A DNA stretch of 64,000 nucleotides from Gadus chalcogrammus (taxonomy: Eukaryota > Chordata > Actinopteri > Gadiformes > Gadidae). The DNA is taken from the NCBI RefSeq assembly GCF_026213295.1, contig NC_079428.1, forward strand, positions 2,003,670 through 2,067,669, given 5' to 3'. Both the position numbers and the translations under genes were made by a program. Positions 40,616 through 55,746 of the stretch are shown here, one piece after another. The notes beneath the pieces are model-generated. The model did no database searches. It saw only the letters and a list, made by a program, of their open reading frames with translations, and was not told where the DNA came from. How positions within the stretch are numbered: the stretch's first letter is position 1; each line of letters begins with the position of its first letter.

Positions 40616-41999
40616 GTCTCTGTCCCAGTCTCTTGTTCAATGAACTGAATCCACCATGTGACCTTTCGGTTATTTTTTCCTCTTTTCCATCTTCTCGTCT
40701 CTCTCTCCTCGTCTTTGCGTCCTGAGCCTTGATGCTTGGGGGGTTGTTGACCGTGTGCATGAGGCTCCCATCGAGCCACATACTGCGTGTGTTCATACAT
40801 ATGCGTGCTGCGGGATATTCTCTTGCCCAAAACATAATCAAGTCAGTCACCCTTTACGACGGGCTTCCTGAAAGTAATATGGTTCGGTCTATGTGTGTTT
40901 TCATTTGAATGTGGCTGCTTTCAGTTATTTTTCCGACTGCAGGCTATCCACTGCTCTACTACGTCTACGAGCTAACTAGCGAGCCATTCTCCGTGGCCAT
41001 ACACGGGCAGTAAGCCTACTCGCTCTACTGCGTCCAAGGTGTTGTTTGACCTTTCCTGATCTTGCACGGCATGACAACACGTTGCGTTGCACAACACTGA
41101 TTAAACGCTGACGCCACACACTCTGTGGGAAGATAACGCTCTGTGCCTGGAATCAGACCTACCAATAGTTCAGCGATTAACCGTGCTGGCATGCAGTCAA
41201 GATTGAGTCTGTCAATAATAAAAGACAAAGACGAAAACAATGCAAAGGTTAATATCTCAGAGGGGAACAGGACTGTCTGTCCTGTACCCGCCCCCGTGTC
41301 TGCGGCTGGCAGCCCCTGTGATTAGCCCCCACCGATGCGCTTTTACTTTGGAGCTTGACTCTTGAGTCCATATCCTCATCATTGCTGATATCCTGGTGCC
41401 AGTTTGCCGCGCGGTAGAGCCAGACAGTGTGTTAATCAAGTGGCCCCCCGTATCTTTACGAGGCCCCCTTTGCAATTTAGGAGCTAATGACTTCATGCTC
41501 CTATTCTGTCAGTTAGGGCCAACGTTGGGCTCCCACTATGGGGGGGGGGGGTGGGGGGGTCTTAAACTGTGTGTGTGTGGGTCTGTGCGTGTGTGAAGAA
41601 GTGAGAGAGACAGCTGACACTCAGAACGACAGCTGAACTCCTCACTCCTGTAGTGTTAACGTTCAGTATCTCCCCCGTATATTTCATATTTTCACCATTT
41701 TCCGAGTTTTTATTTTGCTCCCCTAAGCGATGACCTTGTCTGCTTGGAACCGGGCACATGGCCGGCATCGCTGGCCGCATTGACTCCACCATGCCCCCCC
41801 CCCCCCAGTTCTACGTAGACTGTAGTGCTGGAATCTGTCAACAGAAGTCACCCCTGGCCCCCCTTCTGGAGCCATTAGGCCGCGGGCTGTTTGTTTAGCT
41901 GTGTGCTTGTGTGTCCTGCATGAAACAAAGGGGGGCATATGTTCGTCCCTCTATAAAAACAACACAAACAGCAGGACATGCGTGGTGAGGAGGGTCGGC

Positions 42000-42004
<5 letters not shown>
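40616..42004. other. Unique sequence with short G/C runs
   Basis: G run with one T at about 41540-41557, C run at about 41794-41806. Nothing coding recognised. Confidence 0.4.
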
Positions 42005-42038
<34 letters not shown>

Positions 42039-42245
42039 GGGTGCATATTTATTTTTGACTGGTGTGCGTTTGAGTATATGCATGTGTCTGCGCCTGTGTG
42101 TGTGTGTGTGCGTGTTCTCCAATTAGGCAGACAGAAATGTATCGGGCTCTCTTGGTCACGGCCAGCTGGGAGCATCTGGAGTGGTCTTTCACGCTCACAC
42201 ACACATGCACGCACACACACACACACACACACATACACACACACA
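42005..42245. repeat. Facing TG and CA tracts
   Basis: TG at about 42005-42033, decayed TG at about 42080-42116, and CA at about 42197-42245. Together they form an inverted arrangement around about 80 bp of unique DNA. Confidence 0.85.
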
Positions 42246-42291
42246 TGGTATCTCCTAATACCAGCTCGATTAGGCGGGGCGTAGTTTTGAC

Positions 42292-42510
42292 GGGGGGGGG
42301 GGGGGGGGGGCATATGGCTGCTATTTAAGTCGGACGCATTTAAAGCCCATCCGACATCACAGGAACCCCCCTCCCGTCTGGGGACCCTATTTCAGAGCCG
42401 ACCGCGGCGGTAACGTCTGCACCCTACAGCCCGGAATGCTGACCAGGGGTAAAGGCAGCGCCCCCGACCCCCCCTTCCTATTCCCATTCCAGCCCCCCCC
42501 CCCCCCCCCC
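42292..42510. repeat. Facing poly(G) (19) and poly(C) (18) tracts
   Basis: G run at 42292-42310 and C run at 42493-42510, separated by 182 bp. Inverted homopolymers. Confidence 0.93.
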
Positions 42511-43190
42511 GCCACTCCGATCCCAACAACACTGGCACTCCCAGAGACGCGCAGGGATCAAAGCCGTCTCTGAGGATCAGAAGAATTTGGGGGAGGGCGA
42601 AGCGTCACGGACCAGGGTCAATCCTCAAAATAACGTTCCCAGACTTGGGAATGTTTATATGGGTTGATACTAAACATGACAGCTAATAGCACAAGCATTT
42701 GAACGCACGTTCTTCAATGTGTACTCGATGTCATGTGCCCTCCCCAGATTAATTGATAAGCTAATCAACTAATTGCTTTCATAACGGCAGCACTGACTCG
42801 CACATGCAGAAAGTTCTTTACATTTTTCTTTGATTTGGGAATACCAGAGACAGAGGGAATATGGTCATCACAGCCCGGGCTCGTATCAAGGGCTCGGATT
42901 TCCCCCTCTTCTGCTGAGAGCTCAGCCAGCCAGCGGAAATACTGTTTTCTCTCCGCTATTGATTAGCTGGTTAGGCAACGAAAGACACCCGAGCCAGACA
43001 GGCACAGAGCTCTCCTCTCCCCCTCTGTCTCTCACCACCGCCGACCGGTTTTGTCGTCTGAACGCAGCCTTTTTATCCTCTTATTCCCAATCTTCCCTTG
43101 TGTATATATATCCTGCTCTGTCTACTCTGCTCAGCCTTCATTCCTCCTCTCAAAGCTGCCCTCTGCTTCCTTCAGCTCTCCTTACCTCAT
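42511..43190. other. Unique sequence
   Basis: Ordinary sequence. 42640-42800 is AT-rich with GATTAATTGATAAGCTAATC homeodomain-like cores. No gene seen. Confidence 0.4.
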
Positions 43191-43269
43191 CTCTGTCTCT
43201 CTCTCTGTCTCTGTCTCTCTCTTTTCATCTCTCTCTCTCTCTCTCTCCCTCTCTCTTCCTCCCTGTGTA

Positions 43270-43339
<70 letters not shown>
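43191..43339. repeat. (CT)n repeat, ~150 bp
   Basis: CT repeats with CTGT and CCTCC interruptions. Pure from about 43271. Confidence 0.95.
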
Positions 43340-43342
<3 letters not shown>

Positions 43343-43629
43343 ACTTCTTGCATGCGTTCCCATGGCGCTCGCAGGGCAGAAGAGCCCTGCAGCCACGCCC
43401 CCCTCCTCAGCCACCCCACCCCCCCACCCTCCCACCCTCCAGCCCAGATCACAGGAGCCCAGCTGTTCCCCGTTCAGCAGACGCGGCTTTTATTAGCCAT
43501 CAGTAGGGCTGGAGAGATGGGGGGAGTGGGGGAAGAGAGGGGGGGAGAGAGTGCGAGAGACGCCGGGGGGGAGAGGGAGTGAGATAACAAGAGTGGAGAG
43601 AGAGATGGAGGGCCACTGGTGGGGAGTGT

Positions 43630-43674
43630 AAGAACACACCTCCACACACGCACATACACACACACAGACACAAG

Positions 43675-43706
<32 letters not shown>

Positions 43707-43745
43707 CACACACACAGACACACACACACACACAGACACAGACAC
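43630..43745. repeat. (CA)n microsatellite, imperfect
   Basis: CA repeats with CAGACA, CATACA and CACGCA interruptions. Confidence 0.92.
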
Positions 43746-44030
43746 CAGGTACAACACACATGCAGACCATCGCTGGGGGAGATTAGGAGCAGCGGAAAGC
43801 GTGTTTAAACTGCACATACGGGGAGGGGAGGGGTCAGACTGTGTGCTGTTGTAAGACTGCGGGGGGGGGGGCGATAGGGGAGGACCTCTGCAATGGGCGC
43901 AAGTGCGTGTCGGGATGTGTGTGTGTGTGTGTGTTGGGGGGACGACGACTCCTGTGAAGTTTCACACCGCACACTGCTGGAATGTTAAAGCAGAAGGCAT
44001 GCGACACCTAAACGACCATCGCCAATCCCC

Positions 44031-44158
44031 ACCCCCCCCCCCCCGGTCAATAACGTCTTCCCAGCCCCCGCGTCGCCCACCAGTCTGCGGGGGACTCAGT
44101 CTCGGGTGGGGGGGGGGGGGGGGGGCATACTAAAGTACACAGAGATGTACAATAGGAA

Positions 44159-44189
<31 letters not shown>

Positions 44190-44715
44190 CGCGTCCTTCG
44201 ACTGGGATCCCTTGCTCGGCGTGGTGGAAACGCCAGCGTTGGTGTGAGCACGGCGAAGACGCCCGCAGGCGGTGATTAAACGCGGCGCGACGCTGTAATG
44301 CGTTGCCCGCGGCGACGAACGGTCCTCACGCGAGCCTAGCAGGAGAGCAGCGTGCGATAGAGGGAAAAATGTCGCTGAGAGGCGGAAGCGGAGTAAAATA
44401 AGGGAAGATTGGACCACGACGGTCAAATTCCAAGCAGAGCCTTCCGGCAACGAAGAGCGTCTTTTTTCTCTACCAGACATACTGAGTGTGTCTGTATTGT
44501 ATTTGCATATTTATGAGAAAAGGGTGTCACAGTTATTAAGTTAACTGGGAGCCCCATTCTGCCGAGTGTGGATAATGAAAGCGTATAAAATGTGAAAGTC
44601 AAAGGACGACCGTGGCTGGTGTGAGAGTTGAGGTGTAACCTGGGTGCGACCTGGGCCCAAGGGCCGGTACGGACACTGGCGTTGGCTAATCCCCCCCCCC
44701 CCCCCCCCCCCCCCC
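44031..44715. repeat. Poly(G)/poly(C) cluster
   Basis: Four homopolymers in under 700 bp: C14 (44031-44044), G18 (44108-44125), G28 (44162-44189) and C25 (44691-44715). The spacers are unique, and 44190-44480 is CpG-rich. The G and C tracts can pair with one another or form quadruplex and i-motif structures. Lengths in such tracts may be assembly estimates. Confidence 0.93.
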
Positions 44716-45410
44716 TCCAAAGGTCTGGCTCGTTTAAACTGCCCACGTTTTGACACATGCCACATTCCCCCCGCCGTCGAACTATCTTCACTCGGACAGG
44801 AAGGAAAGGGCAACGCACTACAAGTCACGATAAATTAAACCGAAGTATCAAACCCCCTCTGCTAACCAAGGCCCTTTGGGGGGTCGTGGGACAATGGGGT
44901 AAAGTGTAGCGCATGAGTCAGCATGAAGACATTTAGGCTAGCTCTTAGCGCCGTGGTTAATAAACATGGCACCAAGGAGGTCTTTATTATCCGCCGTTCC
45001 CCGAGACAAACTCTTGTCCAGTGGCCCCAGACAAGTAATCAGGCCGGACTCTAAAACTCAGCCATTACGCAAGTAGGGGGAGAAAATAATAAAAGAAAAA
45101 AATACAACCTTTCCAGGTCACAACACTTAGCGTTGCGCAGTAAAAGGGAAAAACAAAAGAGAAGTGAGTTAAATCGGCGTCACTCTGCTGTTTAAGAGTG
45201 GACCACTGGATCCACTCGCCTGCTTTTAATGCGGGCCCCATGTGGTGCGTGCTCTGATTAGTGGGTCGGGGAAACTGAAAACATTCATTAAAACAAATGT
45301 GGTCGCCCATTGGTCCATAGTTTTTGGCTAAAATATGGGCACAATTGCCTCATCATTTGCAGTGTATACAGCCTCCGGCAGGCATATCTGACCATATCTG
45401 ACCATGGACT
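44716..45410. other. Unique sequence, partly enhancer-like
   Basis: 44925-45075 (GTTAATAAACATGG, TTTATTATCCGCC, CAAGTAATCAGG) resembles regulatory DNA. The remainder is ordinary. No exon pair. Confidence 0.35.
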
Positions 45411-45590
45411 ATGACATGCTCTGTGTGTGTTTACGTGTGTGTCAAGGTGTGCGTGAATGGGTGTGTGGGCTTGTGTGTAGGTGTGTGCATGTGCGTGTGT
45501 TTGTGTTTGTGTATATGCATAGGTGTGTGTGCACTTGTGTATGTGCTTGTGTGTGTTTGTGTGCGTATGCATAGGTGTGGCGCGTGTGTG
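45411..45590. repeat. Decayed TG-rich sequence
   Basis: Degenerate TGTGTGTTTGTG / GTGTATGTGC blocks, an old and diverged GT microsatellite. Confidence 0.8.
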
Positions 45591-45689
45591 CCAGCAACAA
45601 CTACAATACCAGAGCTTTTTCCTTTGTTTTATCACCCTAAGTTTAACCGGCGCCTTGTGAATCCAGGCCCCAAACGAAGGCACTGAAAC

Positions 45690-46260
45690 GGCTTACAGTT
45701 CCCCCAAGAGCTAATCAGCCATCTCCCCATGAAATACAAGTACTTTTTACTGGTCCCTTACCCTCGCACACAATAGGCCCTATGTATCGCCTTCCATAAT
45801 CCAGGCGGCTGCCTCTTTATAGACCCAGGGTGACGCGTGGGAACACAGGCCGTATACTAATGATACAGAGCCGGATTTTACGTTTCATAATGTACAAATC
45901 ATCTTTCCGCTGAAGTAATGATGGACGACAATGGTTCGCGGACAGATGGACGATATTGACTGATTGTCAGCTTTGCTTGAATTGACCTCTGACAGCTTCC
46001 ATCCGCAACTTTGCCTCGGAGAGTCTGATCACATAATGTGTTAAATCCATCAGTATAAGCCCAGACAAATCATGATCATTTCCTTGTTATCTGTTGATGG
46101 CTATTCGCAAGAGATGTGGATAGACCAAGTCAATATACGTGCTATACCAGCTTTAATTAAACCTCTCGTATTGGACACTCAAGATCATGTCAGAGCGAAT
46201 CCACAGTCGTTTTTTCATTTCTTCACAAGGATTGCCCATTGATATTGAAATGCACAGGGG
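45690..46260. promoter_or_regulatory. Candidate conserved non-coding element
   Basis: About 570 bp without simple repeats. Contains GATTGTCAGC, CCTCTGACAGC (TALE cores), ATCATGATCATTTCC, CAGCTTTAATTAAACC, CATTGATATTGAAATG and several TAATGA words. The unusual freedom from repeats in an otherwise repeat-ridden neighbourhood supports, but does not prove, constraint. Confidence 0.32.
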
Positions 46261-46839
46261 AGGGTACTGCTTTATTGTTCACTGGCCACCCGGATTCACC
46301 GGCTGAATGTACTCCTGTACTTTCAGAAGATGGCCCTGGCTCCACATCATCAAACACCACTCACATATACACAATTCACTACCGCCTCCAATTTATCGCA
46401 CGTCATTTCCCGGGCTCTTGACCTTTGAGTCCGGTGTGGCGCTGTGTTTATATTGAGGGCAGAGTGCCGCTGTCTAAACTGTCTGCCGCTGGTCTCCCCA
46501 GGGGCCTGAACCACTATTTTCAGGAGAGATGTGCTGCCTAAGCCACTGTGTGTGAGTGCACGACCGCGAGTGTGTAGTCGTCTGGGCGTGTGTGTGACAT
46601 GCTGTGTGTGACATGGTGTGTGTCTGTTTGTGAGGATGACTGTGTCTATGTGTGATTGTCTAAGTAAATGTGTGTGTGTGTGTGTGTCTGTGTGTGTGTG
46701 TAAGAGAGTCTCTCTTGTCCTGTGTGTCTTAAATCCTCACCCTGGCCTGCAGTGTTCTCTTCTTGCTGCTCATTAGGCCGACAGTGGCCACTTATGACAG
46801 TGTCGTCTGGAGCTAATGTGTAAGGGAGACGGCCCCACA
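46261..46839. other. Unique sequence with TG patches
   Basis: Decayed TG at about 46596-46705. Otherwise ordinary. Confidence 0.4.
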
Positions 46840-46927
46840 GTTAGAGAGAGGGGGAGGGAGGGAGAGGGGGAGGGAGGGAGAGAGGGAGAGAGTGAGAGGG
46901 AGGGAGAGAGAGAGAGAGGGAGAGAGG

Positions 46928-46958
<31 letters not shown>

Positions 46959-46975
46959 GGAGAGTGTGGGGAAGA
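46840..46975. repeat. GA/GGGA-rich repeat
   Basis: Imperfect GAGAGGGA repeats, homopurine on +. The SLPLSL minus-strand frames are repeat translations. Confidence 0.92.
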
Positions 46976-47406
46976 AGCAGATGGAGGTATAATAGATACC
47001 GTACAACACAATATTTTAGTCTGCAAATGAATTTGCCTAAAACAGTCCACTAAAGTTATAAAATAAATACTGCAGCTGATTCACCAGTTATCGCATTCAG
47101 CGCCACACACACCACCCCACCTATGGACATGTTTGCGCCGTCCGGCTCCCACTATCACAGACGGGTCGGATGACCTTTCAGGAGCCCCGCGAGGAGTGGA
47201 GGGGGTCGGGGGTAGGACAACAGGGGAGAGAGGGGGTGGTGAACCCCCCACACCGTGAACCCCTCCTCCAGCGCTGACCTCTCACCAAACACAGCATCGA
47301 GGTGACCCCCTCGGTCCCAGGGGGGGTCATGACTTAGCACCGCACCGTGTCTTTACCCTCCACCGCCAACTACTAACCGCATACGGTGTGTGTATTTGTG
47401 TATCTC
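46976..47406. other. Unique sequence
   Basis: No feature supported. Confidence 0.4.
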
Positions 47407-47516
47407 TCTCTCTCTGTCCTCTCTCCTCTCCCCCACTGTCCTCTCTCTCTCTCTCTCTCTCTCTCCTTTCTCTCCTCTCTCTCTCCCCTCTCTCTCCTCT
47501 CTCTCTCTATCTCTCT
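47407..47516. repeat. CT-rich repeat
   Basis: CT repeats with CCCC interruptions, about 110 bp. Confidence 0.92.
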
Positions 47517-48838
47517 ATGGTGGAGTGCAGGGTGCATGAGTGTGTCTGGGTGGGGGGTGAGATTAATGGCGGCGTCTAAGCGCGTATTTATCATCCAGCT
47601 GGATGGTAATGCGACACCTTTCTAATCTGAATATATTTGATTGGGTCGTTATGGCACCCGGCCTTGAGTTCAATGGATGTGTGTGTGTCTGTGTGTGTGT
47701 GTATGTGTGCGTTTGTTGTGCTGAATGGTTTATATTCCTGCCTTGTAAGCCGTCGTTAGTGCACATGAACGGCTGTGGTATAAATGGCTGTGTCTGTGTG
47801 CGTGTGTGCGTGTGTGTGTGTTTGTGTGTGTGTGTGAGAGTACAATAATGATTCACACACACAGTCACACACATAATAACGACCGCAATCGTCGTAATAC
47901 GAGGCGTCCACCACAGGCACTCATCTTATGACATCATCCCCCTCACCTCATCTTGTGGGACATCATCTTCTGATCAATCCCCACAGCCTTGATGGTCTTG
48001 ACTCTTGACTTGCTCCCCCCCCCCCCCAATCTCCTCTTCCTCCACCTCCTCCTCCTCCCCACTCCCATCAGGCTTATCTTCTGAGTACCACCACTCCCCT
48101 CTCTCCCTCGGCCTCCCCACTCTGTGGCGTCCTCACTCCCTCTCTCCCCCCCCCCCCCCCCCCCCCTCCCTCACTACCGACCCATCGGGGAGCAAGACAG
48201 ATGGTCCCCAAGCCAGAGATGGATGAGATGAGGAGTGGAGGGTGGACACGAATCTCGGCCCAGCGGGACAGCCACACTGATTGGCTGCTGATGCTGTTTT
48301 CGGGGGGAAAATTGTCATCTAGGGTCCTGTTCTTTTCGTGGAACGTCGATACGAGCTCAGAGGATTGTCATGGATTAGACTCTATGGTGATTGATTTTGC
48401 ATGTAAATGTACAGTTGCTCGTTCATACGCACACACGCGAGACGCGTAGAAAACATTCATGCCGGGATTAACCCACAAAGACATACACTCACACATACAG
48501 TATGCATCAGATTATCGTGATATTCCCTATAGGGTTTGCACATCAGAGTGCATCATGGGATTTTTTGTTGAGACTCCATGTTGCCCTTTTGAGAGGACTC
48601 GTGAGAGTTGTTGCACTGTACAATCCTAGATCTACGTAAATATACCGTAATCTCCTTCCCTCCTTCAAATTGGATCACATGTACATAAAAAGTTCCCCCC
48701 ATAGTGGATATTATTTAGGTCAGGTCATCCGCACTGCAGTAATCCAATAACATGGTGGAGAGACACAGTCTAACTCTGTTTCCACGTTGTGCCTGTCTGC
48801 AAGGGCTAACGGGTTCCACACAGTTCCTTATTAGGTTT
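47517..48838. other. Unique sequence with TG and poly(C) patches
   Basis: TG-rich at about 47680-47705 and 47796-47836. C11 at about 48017 and C21 at 48146-48166. 48480-48760 is AT-balanced unique sequence. No gene seen. Confidence 0.45.
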
Positions 48839-48878
48839 GAGTGTGTGTGTGTGTGTGTGTGCGTGTGTGTGTGTGTGA
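48839..48878. repeat. (GT)n microsatellite
   Basis: About 40 bp with one GC interruption. It faces the AC tract at 49043. Confidence 0.95.
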
Positions 48879-49030
48879 CCTCGGTCTATGGCATGTCATG
48901 TCCCGGTAATGAGATGACTCCAGTGGGTGGGCTGATGTTGTATAAACGCGTCTTTAGCGAAGACCGCCGGTGACCCGTCTGGTCACACAGGCCCGCACTT
49001 TGAAGGGTTTGACTCCTCGCGGACACAGGC

Positions 49031-52450
<3,420 letters not shown>

Positions 52451-52528
52451 AACTGTGTGCATACATACACGCACACACAAATGAGTGCGCACACACATAC
52501 ACACACAATGCAGACACGCAAACACTTG

Positions 52529-52559
<31 letters not shown>

Positions 52560-52720
52560 CCACAAACACGCACACACACAACACCTGCACAAACACACAC
52601 ACACACAGACACACACACCAACACGCAAACACTTGCACAAACATACACAAACACAAACACACGCTTGCAAAGGCAGACATACTCGCACAAACCCACACAC
52701 ACACACACACCTTACACAGT
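52451..52720. repeat. Decayed (CA)n region, ~270 bp
   Basis: CA-rich sequence with many G and T substitutions and a recurring ACGCAAACACTTGCACA word (52515-52531 and 52623-52639). An old microsatellite that has partly become a minisatellite. Confidence 0.88.
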
Positions 52721-54770
52721 CACTCCCTCAGATTCCAGTCCCTGTTGTGTGCCCCTCGCCGGCAAAATCTCAGTGCCAGTCTCTTAATGAAATGCTCAAT
52801 TAGGGCCTTTAAATAGGTAATTATGCAGTGCGTAATCCCCCAGCCCCCGGCCCTATCGCCTTTAGATGACACTTTGGCTGGCTGGAGGGGAGGAAGGGTG
52901 GAGGAGGAGGAGGGAGGAGTGAGGGAGGTGGGAGCTGTGCAGACCCTGGAACCTCTGTCATCTGAGCCCCTGCGAGGATGCGTGGGCGGCCCCGGTTAAT
53001 GATAAGGCATGGCCGGGCTGTCAGTCAACGGCGGGCCCTTGGTGATGAGGGGACGCTGACAGGCAGGGAGACACGGCAGTGGTGCCGCTGGGTCTTAATC
53101 ATGGGGCGTGTTTGGACAGAGAGGGGGCGGATGGGACTGGGGGAACGGGGGAGGAATATGTGTGTTTTTGTTTTGGGGATGATGGAAGGCCGACGCAATA
53201 AGTTGCTGCCTTGTGTTGTGCTGCATTGCTTTTTTATTTGCACGGCTTTCATTTCGGTTGTTGTCACGGCGAAGCTGTGTGAACAGAGGTTTTGTGAAAT
53301 GTCAGAATGTGATAAAAAACTAAAAAGGTGAGAAATGTCCCCGTTCTGGCAGATGCTCGGCACAGCATTTTGATTTCCTGTAATGGCATTTTTTTTTTTT
53401 TAAGGTGGCATTTGAATTCTATTCGAATCCCCAAAGAGTGGACAATAAAAAAGGACATTCATTCATGTGCCTTGAGCAGCTTTTTGATACCATGTCTTCT
53501 TGTGGAGTGCCGTAATGTGCTGGGAATCTAGTCCTATTTCGTCGCTAATGCTGTGACCGCTAGTTATTGTCTCGCTGAAACTGCAACGGGAAGGGTTACA
53601 GCCCGGGCCTTGGGCCGAACCGTATATATTCCCTTGTTTGAGATGCTTAAGCAGCCTCCATCACTGCTTTTATGAGAAGAACCAGGGCCTGGCCCGAGAA
53701 CAGGAACCGAATATAGATTTACATTTATCTTCTCCGTTTTGTGGAGACGGCTGAAACTTCATCAAAGCATTTGCTTAAATAGCTTGTGAATCGTAACACT
53801 GGTGAATTATTGAACAGTTTAAGCCAGAATGGTCAATCAACCTAGGTGGTGTCGGCTGTACAAAACTACTAATTTCTCGTATTTAGCAAAGACCTGTTAT
53901 GTTTGTCCTGTTTTCAAGTACAGCTTGCCCGTCGCTTTGCACTTGCACATTTGCAATTTGTGTAGTTTTAATTAGCTAGGTTTTCTTGAGCATGTTTCTT
54001 CCTCGTCATAAATAAAACCACAGGAACCAGTTGATTACCAACCTCAAGGACAACCTTTCCATGCCTGCGGAGCCTTTTTTGTCTTTATAATTCTGTAACC
54101 ACGTCTAGATGAAACAACATGCACCTAGACTTTAGCGTGGCCCAGTGTGTTGTCGCTCTCTCCTTGCGGTGAAAACACAAAATTCACACGCCCACGACGT
54201 GCGCACACACAACAACACACAACGCAACGGCGCTAAGTGAGCTTTCCATCCATCCTTGGTCTTTGCCCGGCGATCACCATTGTACAGCCAGCTAAAGCTT
54301 GTCGGTAACATTTTAGCTCGGGGTACAATCGCAATACATTAGCATTTAGATAATGGCCCTGTCTCTGCGTTTGTAATTATTACGCTGTCATGTAAGCGTA
54401 GCGTGTTCGCCCCTGAGCATCCCTGAGCAAACGCCGAGGTTCCACATTTCCCTACACCCAAATGGGCTCGGGCTCACACAACAAAGGGGCAGAAAATGTA
54501 ATTACAGTACGGTGTTACCGCACCATCCGATTGTTCGGGGAAAGATTATGGTGTCACGCCGCTGTTGACTCCTATAGAAATGCATTGTGGGTAGTGAAAA
54601 ATGCTTGCGTTCATGGTGGTTATTTTTCGTTGTTCTTTCTCTTTTCAACGAGGGGGCTGTGTTGCGTCGACTTCCACCTTGGCGAGTGTCAGGCATTAGA
54701 ATGTTATTTTATCTATTCACCCTGTCCGAGTTTTCTGTAAAGCTGCGTGGGCTGGTTGGGGCTACTTCCC
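52721..54770. other. Unique sequence, no gene seen
   Basis: Longest repeat-free part of the right half. 53580-53760 and 53860-54110 look AT-rich and enhancer-like. A 13-base T run lies at about 53389-53401. CCCTGAGCATCCCTGAGCA at about 54412-54429 is a short direct repeat. No coding signals. Confidence 0.4.
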
Positions 54771-54820
54771 CTCTCTCTCTCTCTCTCTCTCTCGCTCTCG
54801 CTCTCTCTCTCGCTCTCTGT
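54771..54820. repeat. (CT)n microsatellite
   Basis: CT repeats with several CG interruptions, about 50 bp. Confidence 0.92.
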
Positions 54821-55296
54821 CGGCCATCCCTCTCCCCCATTGGCTCTCTTGTGATTATTCATCCTCCCACAGCTTGTGGCTTTGTTGGGGGTGGATGTCA
54901 AACTGGCCGCCGTGTTGCCGGTCGAGTGCGCCGCTAGGGCTGCGAGTGCCTGCGTCTGTGTGTGTCGGTTTGTGTGCGTCTGTGAGTGTGATTTGCTCGC
55001 ATTTTTGTTAGAGTCACCGTTTGCAAGGTTGTGTTTCTGTGGGCTCGTGCGTACAAAGGTGTAGACGCGTGTGTGTGGTTTTGTCTCTGTATGCGCAATC
55101 CCTTGCAATGATGTTGATCCACCATATATTGCTTGGATCACAGGAGTGTGCCTCTGTGACTGAAGTGTGTGTGCGCGTGTCGTTATTTGCGCGCGTCGTT
55201 ATTTGCAACGGGGCGGCTGACTAAACTGTTTCCCCCCGAACCCGCCATCTCTCCTTTTGTCGGAGCTCCTCTCCAGCTCCTCTCTCCACCCCCCTT
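54821..55296. other. Unique sequence with TG patches
   Basis: TG-rich at about 54950-54990 and 55160-55185. No gene seen. Confidence 0.4.
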
Positions 55297-55365
55297 CCAT
55301 CCTTTCAGGGAAACAATAGGTCCAGACTGATGCAGTCTGGACCTATTGTTTCCCTGGAAGGATGG
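55297..55365. repeat. Near-perfect palindrome, 33-bp arms, 3-base loop
   Basis: Left arm 55297-55329 (CCATCCTTTCAGGGAAACAA...) and right arm 55333-55365 are reverse complements with one mismatch. They are separated by ATG, and pairing continues imperfectly outward into the C-rich/G-rich flanks (one bulge). As RNA the single mismatch would be a G-U pair, so it would fold into an uninterrupted 33-bp stem with a 3-nt loop. The loop is too tight for an ordinary microRNA precursor. No target duplication was seen, so a fold-back or template-switch origin is more likely than a MITE. Confidence 0.95.
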
Positions 55366-55452
55366 AGGGGGAGCTGCTCCACATCGCCCCCATCAGCCTC
55401 TCTTTTGGCTGCCGCCCTCTCCATCCCTCTCTCTCCTCCTCTTCCTCCCCCT

Positions 55453-55746
55453 CACTTCTCCCCTTCCCCTCGTTATGTCTCTCGCCTCCTCCTTTCCTCC
55501 TCACTTCTCCCCTTCCCCTCGTTATGTCTCTCGCCTCCTCCTTTCCTCCTCACTTCTCCCCTTCCCCTCGTTATGTCTCTCGCCTCCTCCTTTCCTCCTC
55601 ACTTCTCCCCTTCCCCTCGTTATGTCTCTCGCCTCCTCCTTTCCTCCTCACTTCTCCCCTTCCCCTTGTTCCGTCTCTCGCCTCCTCCTTTCCTCCTCAC
55701 TTCTCCCCTTCTCCTCGTTCCGTCTCTCGCCTCCTCTCTTCCTTAA
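55453..55746. repeat. 49-bp minisatellite, 6 copies
   Basis: Units start CACTTCTCCCCTTCCCCTCG at 55453, 55502, 55551, 55600, 55649 and 55698, exactly 49 bp apart. The first four are nearly identical (GTTATGTCTCTCG). The last two have GTTCCGTCTCTCG. The sequence is pure enough in pyrimidine that all three + frames stay open. Looser copies extend to about 55940 (CTCGTTCGGTCTCTCGC). Confidence 0.95.

Noticed and set aside
55297..55365. Palindrome as a microRNA precursor
   Set aside because: The stem is nearly perfect with a 3-base loop, unlike the bulged stems and larger loops of animal pre-miRNAs. A template-switch or artefact origin is more plausible.
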